Shown one piece after another: positions 29,603-39,263 of a stretch of DNA of 64,000 nucleotides (position 1 is the first letter of the stretch; the number at the start of each line of letters is the position of its first letter). The stretch comes from Methylomonas sp. MK1. Its GTDB lineage: Bacteria; Pseudomonadota; Gammaproteobacteria; Methylococcales; Methylomonadaceae. A program made the position numbers and the translations under genes. The notes under the pieces are model-generated. The model was not told the DNA's origin. It saw only the letters and a list, made by a program, of their open reading frames with translations, and searched no databases. Location of the stretch: the NCBI RefSeq assembly GCF_000365425.1, contig NZ_AQOV01000001.1:2356001-2420000 (forward strand). The letters run 5' to 3'.

Positions 29603-29988
29603 ACATAGAAAATATCATTATTAAATATGAGAAATACCGCATGGGTAACCGTTCCCAGTTAAAAAATGTGGCTGCAAACCGCCACTTACAAGTCCTATGA
29701 CAAAACCGGGTACACGCCTGCTTATGCCCGGCGCCCGAGATTGCCATCAATTATAGAGTGTGTAGCCGATTATTCTCCGAAGTCGCCCGTGCAACGCAAC
29801 AGACTCCCGTTATCGGCCCATAAATACCGTTCGCCTTAATGTGCTTGAGGGTACTGAATCTATCGAAGGGCTAACCAACTCGCTTCTACGAGCTCAGCGC
29901 GCGAGTGACAACCATTGAGAGATCGGAGCCATAATCCGAGGCGGATATGCACCTAACCCCCGCCTCAATACAAAAACCCCGCGATTTA
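29603..29988. other. Divergent intergenic region, HD-GYP gene to nif control region
   Basis: No gene seen. This stretch should contain the promoter of the minus-strand HD-GYP gene near 29610-29700, which is AT-rich, and the distal part of the nif control region. No further TGT-N10-ACA site was noticed in it. Confidence 0.4.
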
Positions 29989-31046
<1,058 letters not shown>

Positions 31047-31057
31047 TCACTATGTAG

Positions 31058-31084
31058 GTTGGGTTGGCTATTAGCCGACCCAAC
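31058..31084 (+). other. Intercistronic hairpin between nifH and nifD
   Basis: GTTGGGTTGGC (31058-31068) pairs with GCCGACCCAAC (31074-31084), one G-U pair, five-base loop. No T-run follows. Such hairpins stabilise nifH message or lower read-through, which fits the known excess of NifH over NifDK. Confidence 0.7.
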
Positions 31085-31149
31085 TTGCTTTCGCATTGTT
31101 CCTAACAGGTCTGTGGGGGATTACCCACGACTACCAGGAGGATTTCATC

Positions 31150-32631
31150 ATGGCAGCCATGACAAGAGAAGAGACCGAAGCGCTTATTCAAGAAGTGCTG
31201 GAAGTCTATCCCGAAAAAGCCAAAGCTGATCGCGCCAAACATTTGGCCATCAACGATCAAAGCTTGGAAAAATCAAATAAATGTATTACGTCCAACCGTA
31301 AATCCCTGCCGGGAGTCATGACCATCCGTGGTTGTGCTTATGCCGGTTCCAAAGGGGTGGTTTGGGGTCCTATTAAGGACATGATTCATATTTCTCACGG
31401 CCCGGTTGGCTGCGGACAATATTCCCGCGCCGGCCGCCGTAACTATTACGTTGGTACCACAGGCGTCAACACCTTCGGTACGATGAACTTTACTTCGGAC
31501 TTTACCGAGAAAGACATCGTATTCGGCGGTGACAAAAAACTGGCCAAATGTATCGACGAAATCGAAACTTTGTTCCCGCTCAACAAAGGTATCTCCATTC
31601 AATCTGAGTGCCCAATCGGTTTGATCGGCGACGACATCGAAGCGGTTTCTAAAGTTAAAAACAAAGAGTACAACAAAACCATCGTGCCAGTGCGCTGCGA
31701 AGGCTTCCGTGGTGTATCTCAATCCTTGGGTCACCATATCGCTAACGACGCAATCCGCGACTGGGTTTTGGAAAATCGCGACGGCGACGAAAGCTTCCCA
31801 ACCACTCCATACGACGTAGCCGTGATCGGCGACTACAACATCGGCGGCGATGCTTGGGCATCACGTACTTTGCTGGAAGAAATGGGTCTGCGCGTGGTTG
31901 CTCAATGGTCCGGCGACGGTACCATTGCCGAGATCGAAAAAACCCCAAAAGTGAAACTGAACCTGATTCACTGCTACCGTTCGATGAACTACATCGCGCG
32001 CCATATGGAAGAAAAGTACAACATCCCTTGGATCGAGTACAACTTCTTTGGCCCGACTAAAATCGCCGAGTCTTTGCGCAGAATCGCTGCTCACTTCGAT
32101 GACACCATCAAAGAAGGTGCTGAGCGCGTGATCGAACGCTACAAAGCCGAATACGATGCAGTCATCGCTAAATACAAACCCCGCCTGGAAGGCAAACGCG
32201 TGATGTTATACATCGGCGGTCTGCGTCCTCGCCACGTGATCGGCGCGTACGAAGATTTGGGCATGGAAGTAGTGGGTACCGGTTACGAATTCGGTCACAA
32301 CGACGACTACGACCGTACCATTAAAGAAATGGGCAATGCGACATTGTTGTATGACGACGTCACAGGCTACGAATTCGAAGAGTTCGTAAAAAGAGTCCAA
32401 CCTGACTTGGTCGGCTCCGGCATCAAGGAAAAATACATTTTCCAAAAAATGGGTGTGCCTTTCCGCCAAATGCACTCCTGGGATTACTCAGGCCCTTATC
32501 ACGGCTACGACGGTTTTGCGATCTTTGCCCGCGATATGGACATGACCATCAACAACCCTTGCTGGAAAAGCTTCAAAGCACCTTGGAAAACCGAGGCCAC
32601 CGAGAGCGAACCTGTTAAAGCGGTTGCGTAA
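31150..32631 (+). CDS. nifD: Nitrogenase molybdenum-iron protein alpha chain NifD
   Basis: 493 residues from ATG 31150, preceded by AGGAGG-like CAGGAGG. P-cluster Cys ligands lie in [10 protein letters not shown] and [10 protein letters not shown] and in [12 protein letters not shown]; the FeMo-co Cys is in [11 protein letters not shown] and the FeMo-co His in [17 protein letters not shown]. These motifs identify the Mo enzyme rather than VnfD or AnfD. NifD forms the alpha2beta2 dinitrogenase with NifK. Confidence 0.98.
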   Translation: MAAMTREETEALIQEVLEVYPEKAKADRAKHLAINDQSLEKSNKCITSNRKSLPGVMTIRGCAYAGSKGVVWGPIKDMIHISHGPVGCGQYSRAGRRNYYVGTTGVNTFGTMNFTSDFTEKDIVFGGDKKLAKCIDEIETLFPLNKGISIQSECPIGLIGDDIEAVSKVKNKEYNKTIVPVRCEGFRGVSQSLGHHIANDAIRDWVLENRDGDESFPTTPYDVAVIGDYNIGGDAWASRTLLEEMGLRVVAQWSGDGTIAEIEKTPKVKLNLIHCYRSMNYIARHMEEKYNIPWIEYNFFGPTKIAESLRRIAAHFDDTIKEGAERVIERYKAEYDAVIAKYKPRLEGKRVMLYIGGLRPRHVIGAYEDLGMEVVGTGYEFGHNDDYDRTIKEMGNATLLYDDVTGYEFEEFVKRVQPDLVGSGIKEKYIFQKMGVPFRQMHSWDYSGPYHGYDGFAIFARDMDMTINNPCWKSFKAPWKTEATESEPVKAVA

Positions 32632-32635
32632 TCCG

Positions 32636-32693
32636 TAAGGTGGGTGAAAGCCCACCTTAATTCCCGGTAAGGTGGGCTTGTGTCCACCTTACC
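32636..32693 (+). other. Two consecutive hairpins between nifD and nifK
   Basis: TAAGGTGGG (32636-32644) pairs with CCCACCTTA (32651-32659). A second stem, GGTAAGGTGG (32666-32675) with CCACCTTACC (32684-32693), follows at once. The two can also swap partners, since they share the AAGGTGG/CCACCTT core, so alternative folds are possible. No T-run. Confidence 0.7.
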
Positions 32694-32780
32694 AGGTGCC
32701 AAAATGTCGGTCGGGATTTCATTCCCGGCAAAATCCAATCAACGCCGGACCACAGATTAGTGGCGCGTTAGGAGATTATC

Positions 32781-34364
32781 ATGAGCCAAAATGTCGATAA
32801 AATAGAACCAAGTTATCCTTTATTCAGAAACGACGAATATAAGGAGAGTCTGGCCAACAAACGCGAACAGTACGAAGAACGTCATCCGCAAGACACGATA
32901 GACGAAGTATTCCAATGGACGACCACCAAGGAATACCAAGAACTGAACTTCCAACGCGAAGCGATTACTGTTAACCCTGCAAAAGCTTGCCAACCTTTGG
33001 GCGCGGTACTGTGCGCACTGGGTTTCGAAAAAACCATGCCTTATGTGCACGGTTCGCAAGGTTGCGTGGCTTACTTCCGTACTTACTTCAACCGTCATTT
33101 CAAAGAGCCTATCTCTTGCGTGTCCGACTCGATGACTGAAGACGCGGCGGTATTCGGCGGTCAGAAAAATATGTTCGCCGGTTTGGAAAACGCGAAAGCC
33201 TTGTACAAACCTACCATGATCGCGGTATCGACCACCTGTATGGCGGAAGTTATCGGTGACGACTTGAACGCGTTCATCAACAACGCCAAAAAAGAAGGTC
33301 ACGTCGATCAAGACTACCCTGTACCATTCGCTCACACTCCTAGCTTCGTTGGTAGCCATACCACCGGTTGGGACAATATGTTCGAAGGCATTGCCCGCTA
33401 CTTCACCCTTGAGAAAGGTGTGATGCCTGAAGGTAAATACGAAGTTGGCAGTAACAACAAAATCAACTTAGTCCCTGGCTTTGAAACCTATTTGGGCAAC
33501 TTCCGCGTAATTCACCGGATGCTGAACGAAATGGGCGTCGACCATACCTTGTTGAGCGATCCTACCGAAGTATTGGATACGCCTGCTGACGGTCACTTCA
33601 ACATGTATGCCGGCGGCACCACCATTGATGAAGTCAAAGACGCGCCGAATGCGATTACGACCATTCTGTTGCAACCTTGGCAATTGGAAAAAACCAAAAA
33701 ATTCTTGGAAACCAGTTGGAAACATGACGCGCCTAAGCTGAACATCCCAATGGGCTTGGAGTGGACCGACCAGTTCCTGATGAAAATCTCCGAACTGACC
33801 GGCAAACCGATTCCAAAATCTCTGGAAGTTGAACGCGGCCGTTATGTTGATATGATGACCGACTCCCACGCTTGGTTACACGGCAAAAAGTTTGCCCTGT
33901 ACGGTGACGCGGACTTTGCTTTGGGTATGACCAAATTCCTGCTGGAAATGGGCGCCGAGGTAACAGACGTGTTAGTCAACCACGCGAACAAACGTTACAA
34001 AAAAGCGGTTGAAGAAGTGTTGAAAGCCTCTCCTTACGGCCAAACAGCTACCGTTCATATCGGCAAGGATTTGTGGCACTTCCGTTCATTGATGTTCACC
34101 AACAAACCGGACTTCATGATCGGCAACTCCTACGGTAAATTTATCCAACGCGACACCTTCTACAAAGGCGAAGAGTTCGAAGTACCGTTGATCCGTATCG
34201 GCTTCCCCATCTTCGATCGTCACCATCTGCACCGGATGACGACTCTGGGTTACGAAGGCGGTATGTATCTGCTGACCACCATCGTCAACGCCTTGTTGGA
34301 ACAGCTGGATAAAGAAACCAAAGGTATGGGAACCACCGACTACAACTACGATTTGATTCGTTAA
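32781..34364 (+). CDS. nifK: Nitrogenase molybdenum-iron protein beta chain NifK
   Basis: 527 residues with a ribosome site TTAGGAGA before the ATG. P-cluster Cys ligands appear in NPAKACQPLGAVLCALG, HGSQGCVAYFRTYFNRHF and STTCMAEVIGDDLNAF. The C-terminus IGFPIFDRHHLHRMTTLGYE is typical. The length is that of the gammaproteobacterial type. NifK binds the P-cluster with NifD. Confidence 0.98.
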   Translation: MSQNVDKIEPSYPLFRNDEYKESLANKREQYEERHPQDTIDEVFQWTTTKEYQELNFQREAITVNPAKACQPLGAVLCALGFEKTMPYVHGSQGCVAYFRTYFNRHFKEPISCVSDSMTEDAAVFGGQKNMFAGLENAKALYKPTMIAVSTTCMAEVIGDDLNAFINNAKKEGHVDQDYPVPFAHTPSFVGSHTTGWDNMFEGIARYFTLEKGVMPEGKYEVGSNNKINLVPGFETYLGNFRVIHRMLNEMGVDHTLLSDPTEVLDTPADGHFNMYAGGTTIDEVKDAPNAITTILLQPWQLEKTKKFLETSWKHDAPKLNIPMGLEWTDQFLMKISELTGKPIPKSLEVERGRYVDMMTDSHAWLHGKKFALYGDADFALGMTKFLLEMGAEVTDVLVNHANKRYKKAVEEVLKASPYGQTATVHIGKDLWHFRSLMFTNKPDFMIGNSYGKFIQRDTFYKGEEFEVPLIRIGFPIFDRHHLHRMTTLGYEGGMYLLTTIVNALLEQLDKETKGMGTTDYNYDLIR

Positions 34365-34372
34365 TGTAGCCT

Positions 34373-34452
34373 GGGATACGCTGAGCCTAATCACAGCGTA
34401 TCCCAACATTTCAAAGCCCTCGTGTCGGGTTACGGCTAACGCCTAACCCGAC
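34373..34452 (+). other. Two hairpins between nifK and nifT
   Basis: GGGATACGCTG (34373-34383) pairs perfectly with CAGCGTATCCC (34394-34404). A second element, GTCGGGTTA (34424-34432) with TAACCCGAC (34444-34452), follows. Neither is trailed by T residues. They probably protect the HDK message or reduce expression of the downstream accessory genes. Confidence 0.7.
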
Positions 34453-34475
34453 CTACTCTTGTCTGGAGAATCCCA

Positions 34476-34697
34476 ATGCCTAGCGTCATGCTCAGGAAAC
34501 GCGAAGACGGCAAATTGCTGTTCTATATTGCCAAAAAAGACCTTGAAGAAACCATCGAATCCTTAGAATTCGACAGCGCCGATAAATGGGGCGGCGAAGT
34601 GGTTTTGGGTGACGGATCCAAATATTACTTTGATCCATTGTCACCTCCGCCTAAAATCCCTACGACGTTACAAGCTAAACGGTTATCGGAGGAATAA
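34476..34697 (+). CDS. nifT: NifT/FixU family protein
   Basis: 73 residues: MPSVMLRKREDGKLLFYIAK and the ending KWGGEVVLGDGSKYYFDP are diagnostic of NifT. It follows nifK as in Azotobacter and Klebsiella. The exact function is unknown; it is dispensable for fixation in tested species and may aid nitrogenase maturation. Confidence 0.95.
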   Translation: MPSVMLRKREDGKLLFYIAKKDLEETIESLEFDSADKWGGEVVLGDGSKYYFDPLSPPPKIPTTLQAKRLSEE

Positions 34698-34701
34698 AGC
34701 T

Positions 34702-34902
34702 ATGTCTCTGTATATTGTTGCCGAAGAATGCATCTCCTGCGGCGATTGCCTGCCGGTATGCCCTACCGACTCCATCAAGGAAGGGGCGATTGTTTTTGAA
34801 ATCAACAAAAAAACCTGCACCGAGTGCAATGGCGATTACGACGAACCGCAATGCGTCAAGGTTTGTCCGATCGACAACTGCATTCTGCCTTTAGTGGCGT
34901 GA
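34702..34902 (+). CDS. 2[4Fe-4S] ferredoxin in the nif operon
   Basis: 66 residues from ATG 34702 with a GGAGGAATAA ribosome site. The first cluster motif is CISCGDCLPVCP, the second set is CTECNGDYDEPQCVKVCP, in which the spacing between Cys pairs is enlarged as in FdxN-like and Allochromatium-type ferredoxins. There is an extra Cys in DNCILP. It likely donates electrons to NifH or serves FeMo-co assembly. It lies between nifT and nifY with gaps of only four bases on each side. Confidence 0.9.
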   Translation: MSLYIVAEECISCGDCLPVCPTDSIKEGAIVFEINKKTCTECNGDYDEPQCVKVCPIDNCILPLVA

Positions 34903-34906
34903 CGCC

Positions 34907-35599
34907 ATGAGCCAGTCTACCTTAACCCGGGAACTGGCACTGCGCATCGGGCTTGCGGCTCGCGCCCTGCCCGATACCCCACCCAAGCTGTTTATCTCCG
35001 TGCTACGTGCCTGTACCGGCACGGTTTTAAACGACAAAAGCCTGGCCGAACTCGGCAAAGCACAGTTCCAACAAGCCTTGAACAATTTCGGCATCGTGGC
35101 CGACACCGACAGCATCCGCGAGTCGTTGCACATCCTGCAAAACGCCGAGGCACAAGCACCAAAAGCTGAACTCGCTCAGGCAATTGAATCGGCCAGCTCG
35201 ATCCGAATTGCCATCGGCAGCGACGATCCACAGTTAATCAGCGGACATTTCGGCTCATGCCGGCAATTTTTGGTTTACCAGATTGCCGCAGACGACGCCC
35301 GTCTCATCGATGTGCGCAGCATCGATAGCGACGCCCAAAGACAGCATGATGACAAGAATGTTTATCGCGCGGAACTGATAGCCGATTGCCAAGTGCTGTA
35401 TATTGCTTCTATCGGCGGCCCGGCGGCGGCGAAAATTATCAAATACGGCATTCATCCGGTCAAAGCCGATCAGGGCGAAGCCATAACTCAAATTATCAAG
35501 CAGCTGCAAATCGTTTTAGCGCACGCTCCGCCACCGTGGCTGGCTAAATCGATGGGCATCCAGCCCGTGCAACGCGTTTGTTTCGAACAGGAATCCTAG
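34907..35599 (+). CDS. nifY: NifY/NafY-type FeMo-cofactor binding protein
   Basis: 230 residues. The N-terminal half (about 1-95) is a small helical domain like that of NafY; the C-terminal half is a NifX/NifB-type dinitrogenase FeMo-co domain with RIAIGSDDPQLISGHFGSCR, where the His that anchors the cofactor would lie in SGHFG, and VLYIASIGGPAAAKIIKYGI. It should hold FeMo-co or apo-NifDK during maturation. Position nifHDKT-fdx-Y matches the Azotobacter layout. NafY and NifY cannot be separated by eye. Confidence 0.85.
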   Translation: MSQSTLTRELALRIGLAARALPDTPPKLFISVLRACTGTVLNDKSLAELGKAQFQQALNNFGIVADTDSIRESLHILQNAEAQAPKAELAQAIESASSIRIAIGSDDPQLISGHFGSCRQFLVYQIAADDARLIDVRSIDSDAQRQHDDKNVYRAELIADCQVLYIASIGGPAAAKIIKYGIHPVKADQGEAITQIIKQLQIVLAHAPPPWLAKSMGIQPVQRVCFEQES

Positions 35600-35601
35600 C
35601 G

Positions 35602-35868
35602 ATGATTAGTCCAGAGCAACTGCAAACCATAGCCGACAAAATTAACGGCCAAGACTTGAACGAAACCGTGGTAAGTGGACTGCGCGGCGAATACCCCGGC
35701 GTCCATTTCACCTATTGCATGGACGACGACCTGCCCAACAATGAACCTTTATTGGAAGGCGCAGGCTTCAATCTTTATCTGGTCGACGGCCGCGAACATT
35801 GCCTACGGATTACCGATAACTACGAGAATGCCTCCGGCATTGTGATCGCAGAAGTTATCGGCGAATAA
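35602..35868 (+). CDS. Small conserved nif-operon protein (DUF6129-like)
   Basis: 88 residues from ATG 35602, two bases after the nifY stop. Sequence features are an acidic middle (YCMDDDLPNNEPLLEGAGFN) and the segment NLYLVDGREHCLRITDNYEN. I recall similar small proteins between nifY and lrv in Azotobacter-type clusters, where the family is listed as DUF6129; that name is from memory. No signal peptide or cofactor motif; two Cys. Function unknown. Confidence 0.7.
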   Translation: MISPEQLQTIADKINGQDLNETVVSGLRGEYPGVHFTYCMDDDLPNNEPLLEGAGFNLYLVDGREHCLRITDNYENASGIVIAEVIGE

Positions 35869-35877
35869 GGCGATAAC

Positions 35878-36642
35878 ATGGCGGAACAAGACAGCCCTGT
35901 TACCCTGCCCGTCGCCGATTGCAGCCTCTGCCCATTCCGGGGAAAAACCCTGCTAATGGGCCGTTGCATGCCCGGCGATACCTGCGTGTTCATCAATAGC
36001 GGCCGGCAAATCGATCGCTTCTTTCGGGTCAACCCTGCCTATGCCGCACACTATCTGCAAGACCCGTTCTGGGAGCGCCGGGCCATCGCCGTACGTTACG
36101 CCCCGCTAAAAGCCTTGTCGGCGCTCATTACCGACGAAGACGAAGTGGTGCGCCGCGCCGTGGCTTTTCGGCTGCCCGCCCAGCAATTAAGCGCCTTGAT
36201 CGATGACCCGGACCGCGAAGTACGCATGACGGTAGCGGACCGCATCGACCTCGAACAACTGGAATTGCTGGCTGACGACCCAGACTATATCGTGCGCTTA
36301 ATGGTAGCCAAACGCTTGGCGCCCGGCCGCTTGTTCCGTTTCATCAAAGACGAAGACTTACAAGTACGCAAACGCGTAGCCGAAAGGCTGCCGGAAGTCA
36401 GCTTGGGGCTGATGGCCAATGACCTCTCGCCGGACGTGCGCCGCATCGTCGCGGAACGCATGGCCCCGGAAGACGCCACCATGCTGTTAAACGACAGCGA
36501 TTGGGTCGTGCGCTACACCGCGGCCTTAAAGGTCGATCCGGCACATTTGGCCGGGCTAGCCGACGATCCGGAACCGGATGTCCGCGAACTCGTGCAGCAA
36601 CGCTTAAATTCAAACTCCACTCCTGAAGCCGATCATGACTGA
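35878..36642 (+). CDS. 4Fe-4S leucine-rich repeat variant (LRV) protein
   Basis: 254 residues. The N-terminus has the Cys cluster CSLCPFRGKTLLMGRCMPGD followed by a further Cys (TCVF), which binds a [4Fe-4S] cluster in the Azotobacter LRV protein. From residue about 75 on there are seven to eight repeats of about 24 residues, each with a core like LAGLADDPEPDVRELVQQRL, ALITDEDEVVRRAVAFRL or LELLADDPDYIVRLMVAKRL. This forms a right-handed solenoid of alternating helices. It is a regular member of this nif operon type; role unproven, possibly protein docking in cluster assembly. Its stop overlaps the next start by eight bases. Confidence 0.9.
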   Translation: MAEQDSPVTLPVADCSLCPFRGKTLLMGRCMPGDTCVFINSGRQIDRFFRVNPAYAAHYLQDPFWERRAIAVRYAPLKALSALITDEDEVVRRAVAFRLPAQQLSALIDDPDREVRMTVADRIDLEQLELLADDPDYIVRLMVAKRLAPGRLFRFIKDEDLQVRKRVAERLPEVSLGLMANDLSPDVRRIVAERMAPEDATMLLNDSDWVVRYTAALKVDPAHLAGLADDPEPDVRELVQQRLNSNSTPEADHD

Positions 36643-37597
36643 ATCACGACTCAATCTTGCCGGACAAGACATTACCGATTGCTGTAAAAAAATCATCCCC
36701 GGTCAAACCGACGATTTGCTGCTCAGCAAACTACAGGCGCTGATACCCGACCACCCCATCCGCCTAGCCTTAACCGGCGACGAATGGTACCGGCTGGGCG
36801 GCGTGGTGGACATGGACGGCAAGCGCATCGCCAACGACTTAATCGAATGGGTGGAGCGCACCTATCTGGAATGCGGGCAAAACCTGCAAACCCTGATCGA
36901 TTACACCCTGGAACAAAAGCTGATCGCCACCAAACAGACCGGCAAAACCCTGTATTTTGTGGTGCAGACCGGTACTAAAGCCGAAGACTTCACGCTGATC
37001 GAAATCGATAAAACCCATGAGGTTTCGGACCGGATGCTGGTGGACGAAAACAATCCGCCCGACGATTTGGAAGAATTCATCGACCCGCTGCAACCCTTTT
37101 GCATCGAGAGCTTCGGCTTCGGGCATTCACGATATACCTATCGGCGCAAAACCGATGTCAAGCTATTCATGGAAGTCATCAACGAGCGGCATCCGGGCGA
37201 ACACCCGGTACAACGCTTTATGGAAGACTGGAACCGCAGTAGCGCCGGCCAGAAACACAGCATGTCCGAAGACTGGATCATCCGCCCCTACCGGCACACC
37301 GGCCGCTTTGGCGAACAAATCGTCAACGTGGAAATCGTCAACACCCACAAAAACAACCTGCCGCATCTGGAAGACTTTGCCGGCAAGAAAGGCAGCGCGT
37401 TAAGCAATGTGCTAAGTCGGTTTGATCGTCAGGCCGGCTATCCGTTTGCCTGGTTTTTTTACATGGTGAAAGGCAAGTTGGTTTCGACCTATAGCGCTGA
37501 GTCGGTTTATAAGGATATTTCCGGGGATTTTGCTTATTTGCCGGAGCGGGATGAGGCGGTGTTGAGGGATTGGATTTCTACGCCTTATAACGTTTGA
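36635..37597 (+). CDS. Unknown protein, last gene of the nif operon
   Basis: 320 residues, overlapping lrv by eight bases, so translation is coupled. I do not recognise the family. It is soluble and acidic, without signal peptide. Notable parts are ITDCCKKIIPGQTDD near the N-terminus, ALTGDEWYRLGGVVDMDG, a segment YFVVQTGTKAEDFTLIEIDK, and the Cys-containing FCIESFGFGHSRYTYRRKTD. The tail has YPFAWFFYMVKGKLVSTYS. Its place at the end of a coupled nif accessory block suggests a role in nitrogenase maturation or protection. The folded repeat begins eight bases after its stop. Confidence 0.75.
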   Translation: MTESRLNLAGQDITDCCKKIIPGQTDDLLLSKLQALIPDHPIRLALTGDEWYRLGGVVDMDGKRIANDLIEWVERTYLECGQNLQTLIDYTLEQKLIATKQTGKTLYFVVQTGTKAEDFTLIEIDKTHEVSDRMLVDENNPPDDLEEFIDPLQPFCIESFGFGHSRYTYRRKTDVKLFMEVINERHPGEHPVQRFMEDWNRSSAGQKHSMSEDWIIRPYRHTGRFGEQIVNVEIVNTHKNNLPHLEDFAGKKGSALSNVLSRFDRQAGYPFAWFFYMVKGKLVSTYSAESVYKDISGDFAYLPERDEAVLRDWISTPYNV

Positions 37598-37604
37598 TTT
37601 TTTT

Positions 37605-37853
37605 GTGTCGCTAACGCGACGGTTATTTATATGTCGGTTCGCGGACCGACAGCCGCGATACTTTCTTTTGCTTGGCCAAAAGAAAGTATCCAAAGAAAAG
37701 GCCACCCGAATGCCGCTTATTCCCTGCGCTCCTCGCTTTTGAACGGGGTTGCCGAAAGGGGCTTCCTGCCCCTTCGGCAACGTGCGGCATCCATGCCGCA
37801 CCCCTTCGGGCTATTCCGTTCAAAAGCTCCGGTGCTCGGCGCGGCATACGGGA
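37605..37853 (+). repeat. Folded repeat element, copy A
   Basis: About 249 bp made of consecutive hairpins: GTCGC/GCGAC (37607-37620), GTCGGT/ACCGAC (37633-37650), a perfect 14-bp stem GATACTTTCTTTTG/CAAAAGAAAGTATC (37657-37690), and a branched unit closed by GCTTTTGAACGG/CCGTTCAAAAGC (37735-37746, 37816-37827) that encloses a GTTGCCG..CGGCAAC stem (37748-37781) and TGCGGCAT/ATGCCGCA (37783-37800). Copy B at 39417-39667 is inverted and about 80 percent alike by eye. Open frames across it are artefacts. Confidence 0.9.
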
Positions 37854-37874
37854 AAAAGGTACACCACAGTATCA

Positions 37875-38249
37875 TCAATTATCGAGCCTATATTCAATAT
37901 CACTTAAGCGGTCTTCAAGCTCTTCAATATCCTCTAGCAAAGGTGCCGTAAGCTTGTTGTAGCCTAATTTGGATTTGTACTTTTTTGCACAGCTATCGAT
38001 TATTTTGAAAGCTGACTCCTTCGAATAAAGCTCGCTGGCATCCGATAATACACATCTTGCAACTTTGTCAATATCATCAGATTGGCTTTGCTCATACCCT
38101 AGATAACAAGCTTTCCTAATAACCTGTTTACCAGGTTGAAAATTTGTTTCTTCCAAATATTCATCTTTGCATTCAGAGGCATTCTTTGGACCACATCCAG
38201 CCAAGAAGGCAATGCAGATGAACAACAAATAGATGGATCGTTTATTCAT
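37875..38249 (-). CDS. Small lipoprotein, unknown family
   Basis: 124 residues from ATG 38249 (MNKRSIYLLFICIAFLAGCG). The signal ends in the lipobox LAGC, so the mature protein is lipid-anchored at the Cys. The rest is charged with five further Cys (ECKDEYL, KACYLGY, ARCVLSD, SCAKKY) and a C-terminal helix with heptads (LLEDIEELEDRLSDIEYRL). The DNA is AT-rich compared with the neighbouring nif and core genes. It lies between the inverted repeats, downstream of the nuclease-like gene. Confidence 0.7.
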   Translation of the reverse strand: MNKRSIYLLFICIAFLAGCGPKNASECKDEYLEETNFQPGKQVIRKACYLGYEQSQSDDIDKVARCVLSDASELYSKESAFKIIDSCAKKYKSKLGYNKLTAPLLEDIEELEDRLSDIEYRLDN

Positions 38250-38409
38250 TTTAAAATAGTGCAATACTTGGTTTTAAAGAAAATAAGTTATTTTTAATAT
38301 CAAACGAGTTAATAAAAACAATCTTAGCACTTCATAAAATTCTTCACACTTTGAGAATAGGTAAATCTATAGGACCGTAGGACCGATAATTGGACTAATT
38401 TAAAGCCCT

Positions 38410-39198
38410 TCATTCGTCCGAATACGCTTCGCTATTCCAAACTAAACTGGCTGCATTTTCACAGTCAATCAATTTTTCATTATCACCCCCGCCTACAAGC
38501 CGCAATTTGATATCCGATACAAGTGAAAATCGCGCATTAGGGTTATCGACGATCATAATGGTATCTTTTTTGAAATGTGGTTTTCCACCAATAACAAATC
38601 GCTCAACGTAAATGATTGCGGACAGTTCCGGGAGTGGAGTGGAAAATAAAGTAATGCTGTCCATCAACGTATGGAGCGAGGTTCCGAGTCCGCTCCATTC
38701 ATCATAATTAAAGAGAACGAGCACCGATGGACATTGCTTCCGCAATCCATATTCGAACTGCTCAGCTTTCTCTTTATATGCTTTTGCCACAATTCGCTTC
38801 AGACCATTCTTTTGAGAGCAATTAATTTCGCTACAATTTGGGTTCATAGCTGGATTTAATGTTGTAACTTCGAAAAACACGCACGACTTGTCGACTTTTA
38901 GCTTAAAGTCTGGCGTCTTCATCTTTCCGGTAGGAACAGGTTCCAGTTCAAAGCCACGAGATATTAAAAATCTCCACCAGGACAACTCATTAACTGCGCC
39001 CAAGTGATCAGGATTGTTTATGCTTTTCAAGGAAGCTTTTAGATGATTTTTTTGCTTATTGGACCCAGGTAACTCAGCAAACCATCTTTGGATACATTTT
39101 AGATAAACGCCCCCAGGCCCATGAATATCCTCTAAAACGGCAGATACCCAACTATTTTCAGCACCTTTAACGGAATTTACCCAATCATCGTCGAACAT
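38410..39198 (-). CDS. Unknown protein with PD-(D/E)xK-like nuclease pattern
   Basis: 262 residues, no named family. The middle contains an ordered set of residues like the PD-(D/E)xK fold: Glu in GAVNELSWWRFLISRGFELE, then KTPDFKLKVDKSCVFFEVTT with PDF, a beta strand and E-V-T, followed by a helix with Lys (GLKRIVAKAYKEKAEQFEYG). This is the arrangement of many restriction-like and defence nucleases, but the usual Lys of ExK is Thr here, so activity is uncertain. Base composition is AT-rich. The start is ATG 39198, 26 bp after a GTTAGGC core site. The setting between inverted repeats supports horizontal transfer. Confidence 0.6.
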   Translation of the reverse strand: MFDDDWVNSVKGAENSWVSAVLEDIHGPGGVYLKCIQRWFAELPGSNKQKNHLKASLKSINNPDHLGAVNELSWWRFLISRGFELEPVPTGKMKTPDFKLKVDKSCVFFEVTTLNPAMNPNCSEINCSQKNGLKRIVAKAYKEKAEQFEYGLRKQCPSVLVLFNYDEWSGLGTSLHTLMDSITLFSTPLPELSAIIYVERFVIGGKPHFKKDTIMIVDNPNARFSLVSDIKLRLVGGGDNEKLIDCENAASLVWNSEAYSDE

Positions 39199-39223
39199 AT
39201 ATTTGATACCAAGTGTGAATATC

Positions 39224-39263
39224 GCCTAACAAATAACTACATGGTTTCCTTATATCTTTCTGT
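39224..39263 (-). repeat. Copy 3 of the cassette-boundary motif
   Basis: On the minus strand: GATATAAGGAAACC, then TTATTT and GTTAGGC. The last seven bases are an exact integron core (GTTRRRY). About 24 of 32 positions agree with the copy at 50058. It ends 26 bp upstream of the nuclease-like gene. Confidence 0.5.

Noticed and set aside
35878..36642. Tandem DNA repeats or CRISPR in the lrv gene
   Set aside because: The periodicity is at protein level (24-residue LRV repeats); the DNA units are too diverged to be a CRISPR or satellite.
37631..37962. Overlapping open frames of about 100 codons across the folded repeat (also 39357-40058)
   Set aside because: They run through palindromic DNA, and the two repeat copies favour structure rather than protein conservation. 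Similar frames in databases are common misannotations.
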